DNA of 5,596 nt from Pseudomonadota bacterium (lineage in GTDB: Bacteria; Myxococcota; Bradymonadia; UBA4248), in NCBI GenBank assembly GCA_017613855.1, contig JAGACY010000202.1:1-5596 (forward strand). Reading direction: 5' to 3'. Of the stretch, positions 1 to 4,823 are shown one piece after another (the first letter of the stretch is position 1; each line of letters opens with the position of its first letter). A program made the position numbers and the translations under genes. The notes under the pieces are model-generated. The model was not told where the DNA came from, did not search any database, and was given only the letters and a program-made list of their open reading frames with translations.

Positions 1-3000
1 GATGATACGACCATGACTTCGATAGCCTGCGCCAGCAATCAAAAATTCTATCAGGGTGAATGCTATAATAAAGACGAATGTACGCCCCCCTGTGACGAAA
101 ACACCCAGAAGTGTTACCAGGCTTCGTGCTACGACAAAAATGACTGTACACCCAAATGTGACGAAACAACTGAAAAGTGCGTAAATGCCAAGTGTATCGG
201 TATCAACGATTGCTATCCGCCATGCGATTCTCAAACCCATGAATGTGTTGGAGGCACATGCAAACCCATCGATCCCACCGCATGCTACGGCATACAATGC
301 AAAGATCTTTTAAACTACTGCGATTCAACCGGACACTGGGCTCCTTGCGATCCCGGCTATGGATGTCATCTGGGCCGATGCCTCAAAGGTCTGGCCCCAG
401 AATGTAACGATCAAACCTGTGACGAAGATGGAACACACGAATGCCAGGGAGGATCGTGGGTCCCCTGCGGTTCGCTTGAAACATGTATAGACGGTAAATG
501 CGAAATCAACGGCGGTGAATGCGAAGTTGGTACATGCAGCGAGGATTTAAGGTATCGCTGTAACAACAATAACACATTCGAAGCATGTAATGTTGGTTCA
601 CAATGTGTAGAAGGTTCTTGTGAAGTCATTATTGAACCCGTCGATGGACTGCTTTGGAAAACATGTCATTCGAATTCTGAATGTGCACACGGTGTCTGCG
701 TATTTGATGTTTCAACTTCACGAGTCATGTCGATTGCCCAGCGTGGAATTATAAATGTCGAAACCATCGCGTTGTCCCAGCTTGACCCACGCATTGAACA
801 GGGCATGGGTGTCTGCTCCGCAGATTGCACACGAGATCAGACGGTTTGTGATTCTATATCATCCGATTTGAATAAGTTTTCGTGTCAGATTATCGCAATC
901 GGTGACTCACCCTATCCCCCAAAAGATATGTATGGTCAGGACTTATCATTGCCATTCCACAAAGATCTCAACATTAGTGAGATGGAAATAGCACCATATG
1001 CTTCGATATGTCGTCCAAACGATCCCAAAGAAAAAGTCTTTTCCAAATCTTTTTGCAATCATTGTAGTTCAATAGAAGATTGCTCAGGCGACGAATCCTG
1101 TATCCAGGGCATGTGCCTGCAACCATGCTCCAGCACAACACAATGCCCGTTCTCGTTCCAGTGCCGCACTCCTGACAACATGGAATCACAGTTCTGTCTT
1201 CCCAATACGGGAACATGTGATTCGTGTATCGATTACGACAACGATGGTCAGGGCTATGGCGCTTGCGAAAAATCTGGCTTTGACTGCAACGATTTCGACA
1301 ACCAGATTTATTATAATAAACAACTCGACCCCAACAGCTGTAAAACAGAATATACAGACGATAACTGCAATGGAAAAATTGATCTTCTGGAACAGATAGG
1401 TTCTCCCGAGAACTGCGAGACCTGCAATAACCCCTGCAAAGTCGCTGATAATGCCGGTAATATCTCGCGTGTATGCGAACTGAATAACAACGATAGACAA
1501 CTGGACGATTCAACTCCAGAAACCATCGCCGAAACCTATATATTTAGCTGCAACGACTATTGTGCACCCGGATATGCTGATTGCGACAATGATGTATCCA
1601 ACGGTTGCGAAACAAAACTCTACGACACCGACAGCAACGGTAATCCAATCCCAACTGCAGACGCTGTTCTGTATTCTATGGATGCAGACAACGATGATCA
1701 CGGCATTATCGATAACTTTTATACGCATTTCTGCTGCAAATCGACCGAAAACAGCGAAGACAAAGTTTGTTACGCCCTCCCCAATACAGATGCAAACCCA
1801 AAGGATTATTGGGAACGAGTTGTACTAACTAAAGAACATTATTCGTCGGTAATTGATGATTGCGATGATAATAATGCATTACGCTTCCCGGGCAATCCTG
1901 AATTATGCGACGGTATTGATAACGATTGCAACGATCAAACCGCTGACGGCAGCGGTGTTTTACTTAAACTCGAAAACAACAAATATGTTGCAGCTCAAAG
2001 CACTGATAGCAACACCTATAAACTGAACGATACATGTACATTGTTCACAGCTGAAGGCACGACCTGTCACGATGATGGACAAATTGCATGCATGGCTACG
2101 GCAAGCGACCTCGGAACCTCCTATGCGATGATTTGCAACGCCAGTGTCACGGCCCTTGATGATAATTGTAACGGTATCGACGATAATTGTAATGGCCTCA
2201 TCGACGAAGACTTCGCGTTTGAACCGTGTACAATCAACGACTGCAGTGATACAAACAGTATCTATTATAGATCGTGTAATTTCACACAAAGCCAGGGTAT
2301 TTGTACTATCGGTGCCGGCATTTGTATAAATGGAAATATAGTCTGCCAGCAGCTGTATCAACCTCGCGAGTACGATTTTTTGGGAGACAACATTGATTCC
2401 AACTGCGATGGCGAAGATTGGGATATTTTGAAAGCCATTTATGTCGAAAAATACGAGGATGGCGGATTGTTCACAGGCGAAGACGGCAATGAAGGTACAC
2501 ACGACGCTCCGGTTGACAGTTTGAACAGAGCCTTTGAAAAAGCATATGCCACTATCGATAATGCGCCTTTCTATAAAGACATTCTCGTCAGCAGATCTGT
2601 TTCAACACTACAAGATGATGAAGCCAAATGGGGAAAAACAAACATCAGGGTTCCAACGCTCAGCAACACTTATAAACCTAACCTCAATGCTGCTATCTCA
2701 CATGCACAACATATTAGTAATTACCAGGATGCAATTAAGAATAGCAGAACATACAAAGCCAACGATTATCTCTTACCCGGCGAAGTTTATCCGCCCAAAG
2801 AAACCATCAGAGTTTATGGTGGTTTTGTCCGCACCAGAGATAAGTGGTCGTTCAATCCTGAAAACGCTGTAATGTCTCCCTATAACTATATGCTAAACGA
2901 TGCTGCAATCAATAGTGATCAATCGCTCAAGCTGCACAAATATTCCCTCATTGAGCCATTGGGTAACAGTGATGTGCCGAAGTCCGTTAGTGCACCGCTG

Positions 3001-4488
3001 TCTGTTCGTTTTGAATTCTTCAATTTCACAATGAAAGCAGGCAATAGTAAGGTAAGCAACGAGACTGGTACAACATTTATCGGCGTCAACTGTGGAAAAA
3101 ATGGATGCCGGGATCTGACCTTTTACAATACTCAATTCACGATTGACGCGCCGAATGCACTCACAGTCCAGCAAACTTTTGCGTCTAATGAAAACTGGAA
3201 CTGGCCGGAACATAATGCCCGAGATGGCGTCCAAGGCCATCACCACTTGATCAGAGATGGAAATCCCCTCATTTATAAAGCAAATTACGAAGCAAATGCC
3301 TGTCTACAAACCTTCTTCCACGCTGAATCATTCTCATGGAATCTATATACCAGCTACTGGAAATTTATATGTCCCAGTGGCGACACTCCTTTTGGTGGTT
3401 GTGGCGCTGGAGATTGCTGTAAAGATCATTGTGATGGCTTGGTACAAACTGGATGGGGGCAAGACGGCGGTGGTGTTAACGGTGGTCCTGGTGCCAAACT
3501 GACTGCAAACAAGAATGAAGGATGTAACAGTGATAGCAGTGTTTCCTTAGACCAGTTTTATGGATCAATCGGTTATCTTGGTGCTGGCGGTGCCGGTGGC
3601 GATAACAGTACGCTTAAGCTCGACTTTAATATTGCTGCAGACAATATTTATATCAAAACGCAATGTCAAAAATATGGAATTAATCCCAATACATGGCGTC
3701 TGGAATGGTATTATGCTGACGACTGCACGACCTCAGCCGACGGAAAATATGGTCAATCCGGCGGTGGCGGTGGTGGTGGTGGCATCTATCATTGCTACGA
3801 CCGTGGTCCTACTGACGATACCTGGGGATTTGCAGCCAGCGGCGGTGCCGGCGGATGCGGCGGCTACGGCGGAAAAGCTGGTGGCACCGGCGGCTCCGCA
3901 ATCGGCATGCTCCTGATTCCACCCAAAACAGGCGAGGATAGCAACATCACATTCTATAACACAAAAGTAATATCGACCGGCAAAAGTGGCGGCGCTGGCC
4001 ATAATGGACAAGCGGGTGTCGCCGGTGGTATGGGAGGCGAAGCCTATGGTGATGCAGTTGAAATGAGCCCCGGCGGTCTGGATAATCACTGCTTTAAAGC
4101 CACTTGCGGTGGTGCTGGTGCAGCTGGTGGCGGCGGTGGCGGCGGCGCTGCCGGCCTCGCTGGCGAAGCCTACGGCTACGTCTTCGTCTGCAACAGACCA
4201 ACCGATGAATTCGACGGTCTGATAAATGCCCAAAACTGCGGTTTTTTACTCCAATCTGATTTCTTAGAAAGCCCAAGCAAATATGCTACTGTCAAAACAG
4301 GATACAACGGAACGAACGGAACCGCAGGCCAGCCTGGCTCATGGGTAGCAAGCACAAGAAGTGGTGTGGATATGGCATCCGGCTGGATTTCCACCGGCGG
4401 CATGATTGGAATCGGTGGCTTCACCAGTACGAGTGGTACAGCTGGAAAAGCCAGCAGACTCAAGTTCATCAAAACCACTGCATTTTAA
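1..4488 (+). CDS. Giant Cys-rich / MopE-motif / glycine-rich secreted protein, 3' part (5' end outside window)
   Basis: The frame is open from base 1 (1495 codons, then TAA at 4486). The first in-window ATG (13-15) is probably not the start: there is no ribosome binding site in the 12 bases before it, no signal peptide follows it, and the Cys-rich pattern is already running there. Domain order: 22-residue Cys repeats, a second Cys repeat family, a Cys-rich linker, four MopE-like segments with Asp/Asn-rich loops, a predicted beta-helix body, and a glycine-rich C-terminus ending in a short basic tail (GKASRLKFIKTTAF). The paired cysteines and acidic metal-type loops point to an extracellular location, probably reached by a signal peptide encoded upstream. 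Similar mosaics are common among Myxococcota surface proteins of unknown function. I see no catalytic motif and no C-terminal anchor. Roles such as adhesin, metal-binding or matrix protein are inference only. The frame has no internal stops, so I see no decay. Confidence 0.93.
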   Translation, partial: DDTTMTSIACASNQKFYQGECYNKDECTPPCDENTQKCYQASCYDKNDCTPKCDETTEKCVNAKCIGINDCYPPCDSQTHECVGGTCKPIDPTACYGIQCKDLLNYCDSTGHWAPCDPGYGCHLGRCLKGLAPECNDQTCDEDGTHECQGGSWVPCGSLETCIDGKCEINGGECEVGTCSEDLRYRCNNNNTFEACNVGSQCVEGSCEVIIEPVDGLLWKTCHSNSECAHGVCVFDVSTSRVMSIAQRGIINVETIALSQLDPRIEQGMGVCSADCTRDQTVCDSISSDLNKFSCQIIAIGDSPYPPKDMYGQDLSLPFHKDLNISEMEIAPYASICRPNDPKEKVFSKSFCNHCSSIEDCSGDESCIQGMCLQPCSSTTQCPFSFQCRTPDNMESQFCLPNTGTCDSCIDYDNDGQGYGACEKSGFDCNDFDNQIYYNKQLDPNSCKTEYTDDNCNGKIDLLEQIGSPENCETCNNPCKVADNAGNISRVCELNNNDRQLDDSTPETIAETYIFSCNDYCAPGYADCDNDVSNGCETKLYDTDSNGNPIPTADAVLYSMDADNDDHGIIDNFYTHFCCKSTENSEDKVCYALPNTDANPKDYWERVVLTKEHYSSVIDDCDDNNALRFPGNPELCDGIDNDCNDQTADGSGVLLKLENNKYVAAQSTDSNTYKLNDTCTLFTAEGTTCHDDGQIACMATASDLGTSYAMICNASVTALDDNCNGIDDNCNGLIDEDFAFEPCTINDCSDTNSIYYRSCNFTQSQGICTIGAGICINGNIVCQQLYQPREYDFLGDNIDSNCDGEDWDILKAIYVEKYEDGGLFTGEDGNEGTHDAPVDSLNRAFEKAYATIDNAPFYKDILVSRSVSTLQDDEAKWGKTNIRVPTLSNTYKPNLNAAISHAQHISNYQDAIKNSRTYKANDYLLPGEVYPPKETIRVYGGFVRTRDKWSFNPENAVMSPYNYMLNDAAINSDQSLKLHKYSLIEPLGNSDVPKSVSAPLSVRFEFFNFTMKAGNSKVSNETGTTFIGVNCGKNGCRDLTFYNTQFTIDAPNALTVQQTFASNENWNWPEHNARDGVQGHHHLIRDGNPLIYKANYEANACLQTFFHAESFSWNLYTSYWKFICPSGDTPFGGCGAGDCCKDHCDGLVQTGWGQDGGGVNGGPGAKLTANKNEGCNSDSSVSLDQFYGSIGYLGAGGAGGDNSTLKLDFNIAADNIYIKTQCQKYGINPNTWRLEWYYADDCTTSADGKYGQSGGGGGGGGIYHCYDRGPTDDTWGFAASGGAGGCGGYGGKAGGTGGSAIGMLLIPPKTGEDSNITFYNTKVISTGKSGGAGHNGQAGVAGGMGGEAYGDAVEMSPGGLDNHCFKATCGGAGAAGGGGGGGAAGLAGEAYGYVFVCNRPTDEFDGLINAQNCGFLLQSDFLESPSKYATVKTGYNGTNGTAGQPGSWVASTRSGVDMASGWISTGGMIGIGGFTSTSGTAGKASRLKFIKTTAF
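61..258 (+). repeat. Three tandem 22-residue Cys repeats (66 bp each)
   Basis: Units at 61-126, 127-192 and 193-258 each follow C-x5-C-x3-C-x6-C-x3/4, with the recurring core CTPPCDENTQKC, CTPKCDETTEKC and CYPPCDSQTHEC. A fourth unit begins at the Cys at 259 but diverges at once. Bases 1-60 (ending FYQGEC) look like the tail of a preceding, less similar unit, so the array probably extends upstream. Cysteine, the Asp after the third Cys, and Pro/Thr positions are held while many third codon positions differ, which suggests selection on the protein rather than recent DNA duplication. Four Cys per unit would allow two disulfides each; this is inferred. Confidence 0.88.
283..621 (+). repeat. Three copies of a second Cys-rich module (six Cys each)
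   Basis: Modules at 283-381, 403-501 and 520-621 share the pattern C-x4-C-x6/7-C-x7/8-C-x5-C-x4-C. Each has a polar or aromatic patch before the fourth Cys (HWAPC, SWVPC, TFEAC) and a closing G-x-C (LGRC, DGKC, EGSC). They are separated by linkers of six or seven residues. The pattern is distinct from the 22-residue repeats upstream. It resembles the short disulfide-rich modules with a 'CxxGxC' ending that are frequent in Myxococcota secreted proteins. I cannot assign a named domain family with certainty. Confidence 0.82.
664..1218 (+). other. Cys-rich linker with two clusters (domain of the giant protein)
   Basis: The segment opens with C-x5-C-x4-C (CHSNSECAHGVC, 664-699) and continues through a less Cys-dense stretch containing GVCSADCTRDQTVC (about 811-849). 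A second dense cluster begins at the Cys at 1054 (FCNHCSSIEDC) and continues with GDESCIQGMCLQPC and a further CPFSFQC to the Cys at 1216. The form 'C-S/N-x-x-x-x-C...C-x-x-G-x-C...C' matches the loose Cys-rich connectors seen beside MopE motifs in Myxococcota proteins. Which domain family it belongs to is uncertain. Confidence 0.6.
1225..1395 (+). other. MopE-like putative metal-binding segment 1
   Basis: An acidic loop DYDNDGQGYG (1234-1263) is followed by FDCNDFDNQ and later by TDDNCNGKIDLLE. This is the layout of the 'putative metal-binding motif' family (Cu-binding MopE type): a DxDxDGxG loop, then DCxD, then DxxCNGxxD. The spacing is compatible, but the usual PG-xE-xCDG stretch is replaced by DPNSCKTEYT, so this copy is degenerate. 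The DxDNDGxG loop is also of the thrombospondin type 3/EF-hand calcium-loop kind. Binding of calcium or copper is inferred from family resemblance. Confidence 0.7.
1570..1614 (+). other. GYADCDNDVSNGCE motif
   Basis: The short motif G-Y-x-D-C-D-x-D-x-x-x-G-C-E recurs in Myxococcota and related extracellular proteins, normally just after a Cys-Pro-Gly type turn; here it is preceded by NDYCAPG. It lies between the first two MopE-like segments. Its structural role is unknown; the Asp cluster flanked by two Cys suggests a small disulfide-closed, possibly ion-binding, loop. Confidence 0.6.
1681..1938 (+). other. MopE-like putative metal-binding segment 2 (most complete copy)
   Basis: A calcium-loop type DADNDDHG (1681-1704) leads, after an insert containing CC and other cysteines, to DDCDDNNALRFPGNPELC (1855-1908) and then DGIDNDCNDQ (1909-1938). 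The string D-C-D-D-x-x-x-x-x-x-P-G-x-x-E-x-C-D-G-x-D-N-D-C is the signature of the putative metal-binding MopE motif, so this assignment is firm at motif level. The insert between the two halves is longer than in the standard motif and contains Cys and Trp residues. The family name comes from the MopE copper-binding outer-surface protein of methanotrophs, but the motif is far more widespread and does not prove copper binding here. Confidence 0.87.
2158..2214 (+). other. MopE-like segment 3 with an internal 21-bp tandem duplication
   Basis: The residues DDNCNGIDDNCNGLIDEDF contain the seven-residue unit DDNCNG[IL] twice in direct succession. At DNA level the units are 2158-2178 and 2179-2199, identical at 17 of 21 positions, three of the four differences being at third codon positions. 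The second half fits the canonical 'D-D-x-C-N-G-x-I-D-E-x-F' end of a MopE motif. The doubled loop is unusual and may reflect slippage-type duplication that was then maintained. Confidence 0.75.
2383..2424 (+). other. MopE-like segment 4 (short terminal copy)
   Basis: GDNIDSNCDGEDWD retains the D-x-x-D-x-N-C-D-G-x-D core. In related Myxococcota proteins this 'GDNIDSNCDG' form typically closes a MopE/Cys-rich block immediately before a DUF1565-like beta-helix region, which is also the order here. It therefore marks a domain boundary. Confidence 0.72.
2452..2550 (+). other. Entry motif of a DUF1565-like / parallel beta-helix region
   Basis: The stretch contains G-x-D-x-x-x-G-T-x-x-A-P-x-x-S-L-x-x-A-F (GEDGNEGTHDAP followed by VDSLNRAFEKAY). 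This 'G-D-G-x-x-G-T-x-x-x-P-x-x-S-L-x-x-A' form is the recognisable N-terminal cap of DUF1565-type pectate-lyase-like proteins, which normally place it directly ahead of a right-handed beta-helix. Here the expected 'V-Y-V-x-x-G-x-Y' strand is not obvious straight after and is separated by about 80 residues. Confidence 0.65.
2788..3450 (+). other. Predicted beta-helix body of the giant protein
   Basis: The segment YPPKETIRVYGGF (2797-2826 carries the ETIRVYGGF part) matches the 'x-V-Y-G-G-F/Y' strand that follows the DUF1565 entry motif in many Myxococcota proteins. Later stretches such as VNCGKNGCRDLTFYNTQFTI (3088-3147) have the alternating hydrophobic/polar strand pattern and 'NT' turns of a beta-helix rung. 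The end of the region holds a His cluster GHHH (3235-3246) and a Cys cluster (3370-3432). No pectate lyase active-site pattern is recognisable, so I call fold only. Confidence 0.5.
3457..4458 (+). repeat. Glycine-rich C-terminal region with recurring GG[ES]A[YI]G-strand units
   Basis: Gly-rich islands occur at 3457-3492, 3580-3600, 3757-3783 (eight Gly in a row at 3760-3783), 3841-3906, 3979-4050, 4108-4176, 4300-4338 and 4381-4446, separated by ordinary segments that include Cys. Three islands end in a common motif followed by hydrophobic residues: GGSAIG then MLLI (3889), GGEAYG then DAV (4033), AGEAYG then YVFV (4159), spaced 48 and 42 residues apart. This looks like Gly-rich loops between beta strands rather than a uniform low-complexity tail. 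Gly codons are a mix of GGT, GGC and GGA, so the runs are not simple DNA microsatellites. Function is unknown. Confidence 0.85.
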
Positions 4489-4497
4489 TTTACCGGA

Positions 4498-4585
4498 ACG
4501 CGCACACTGCGCGTCTCCGCTCGCCTTTGCGCCACCGGCGCATACGGCTCGCCAACGCGGCTATCCCTACGGGATACGCCGCGTT
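4498..4585 (+). repeat. Three consecutive hairpins with a shared GCTCGCC spacer
   Basis: Hairpin 1 is ACGCGCA / TGCGCGT (4498-4504 with 4508-4514, loop CAC). Hairpin 2 is TGCGCC / GGCGCA (4528-4533 with 4537-4542, loop ACC). Hairpin 3 is the terminator stem at 4554-4585. The direct repeat GCTCGCC occurs at 4519-4525 and 4547-4553, once in each gap, and all three loops are three bases long. The block starts 10 bases after the stop codon. The GC-rich arrangement contrasts with the AT-rich sequence after it and looks like a modular unit, possibly one dispersed in the genome; that is inference. Confidence 0.7.
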
Positions 4586-4591
4586 TTTTTT
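4554..4591 (+). terminator. Rho-independent terminator of the giant gene
   Basis: The left arm AACGCGGC plus TATCCC (4554-4567), loop TAC (4568-4570) and right arm GGGATA, one unpaired C (4577), then GCCGCGTT (4578-4585) form a 14-bp stem. A run of eight T (4584-4591) ends the structure. The distance from the TAA stop at 4488 is 65 bases. Stem strength, short loop and T tract are all as expected, so the downstream gene most likely has its own promoter. Confidence 0.92.
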
Positions 4592-4691
4592 GTGTTTGTT
4601 CAGCCATTAGAGAAATACACACCTTGACGGTTTTGAAAAAATGAATCTTTGATTGAATGTCTATGGCTTTCAATAATTGCCTGAGTATCAA

Positions 4692-4701
4692 CGTTCGAAC
4701 G
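4692..4701. promoter_or_regulatory. Perfect 10-base palindrome CGTTCGAACG, candidate operator
   Basis: CGTTCGAACG is self-complementary and ends one base before the -10-like TATTAT (4703-4708). A symmetrical site in that position would be well placed for a repressor that blocks RNA polymerase. The half-site GTTCG/CGAAC is reminiscent of some LexA boxes, but the length and spacing do not match any consensus I can state with confidence, and a 10-base palindrome could be chance. Confidence 0.3.
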
Positions 4702-4764
4702 GTATTATACTGCATATTATTATTTATTTTTGCTCTCTAATGTGCTAAAAAAGTAAAGGTGCGT

Positions 4765-4780
4765 CTTCTCATTTGAGAAG
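4765..4780. promoter_or_regulatory. Inverted repeat CTTCTCA-TT-TGAGAAG in the leader
   Basis: Seven bases pair perfectly around TT, or six around a four-base loop ATTT, forming a small hairpin or a 16-base dyad. It sits 43 bases before the start codon and 32 bases before the Shine-Dalgarno sequence. No T run follows on either strand, so it is not an intrinsic terminator. It may be a protein-binding site or an mRNA-stabilising hairpin; neither can be decided from sequence. Confidence 0.4.
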
Positions 4781-4812
4781 TAAAAAATCAAACCAAATTG
4801 CTAATCCGATTC

Positions 4813-4819
4813 AGGAGGT
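4813..4819 (+). promoter_or_regulatory. Strong Shine-Dalgarno sequence AGGAGGT
   Basis: AGGAGGT lies four bases before the ATG at 4824, near the optimal spacing. It decides the start of the downstream gene: the only other early ATG (4839) would be 19 bases away, and there is no other good initiation site before the signal peptide. Confidence 0.88.
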
Positions 4820-4823
4820 CGTT

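Larger units (their letters stand above)
4592..4823 (+). promoter_or_regulatory. AT-rich leader region of the lipoprotein gene
   Basis: These 232 bases hold no convincing ORF on either strand and are visibly more AT-rich than either gene. They contain two weak sigma-70-type promoter candidates: TTGACG at 4624-4629 with TTTGAT at 4648-4653 (spacer 18), and a TATTATACT element at 4703-4711 whose upstream -35 match is poor. The second is preferred because of the palindrome beside it and the AT-rich stretch after it. If it is used, the leader RNA would be roughly 100 bases. Promoter assignment is tentative. Confidence 0.4.

Noticed and set aside
13..15. ATG at 13 as the true start of the giant protein
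   Set aside because: The frame is open upstream to base 1, there is no ribosome binding site in the 12 preceding bases, no signal peptide follows, and a Cys-repeat pattern is already under way.
61..621. CRISPR-like array
   Set aside because: The periodic signal is protein-coding Cys repeats with no identical DNA repeats or unique spacers.
974..2502. Several minus-strand frames of 70-180 codons opposite the MopE region
   Set aside because: They are opposite a clearly coding frame with strong motif support, lack plausible start signals and show no recognisable protein features.
2452..3450. Pectate lyase or other polysaccharide-degrading enzyme
   Set aside because: Only the fold-entry motif and strand pattern are visible; no catalytic residue pattern of a lyase or hydrolase could be found.
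3760..3783. Glycine run as a microsatellite for phase variation
   Set aside because: The codons mix GGC and GGT irregularly, so it is not a uniform repeat prone to slippage, and length changes by three bases would stay in frame.
3733..4233. Long minus-strand frame opposite the glycine region (166 codons)
   Set aside because: It is the shadow of GGT/GGC codons on the other strand, which cannot give stops easily; its Ala/Thr-rich low-complexity translation has no domain pattern.
4341..4715. Small frames crossing the stop codon and terminator on both strands
   Set aside because: They run through the hairpin array and T tract, and their Arg/Ala/Pro-rich translations come from the GC-rich stems.
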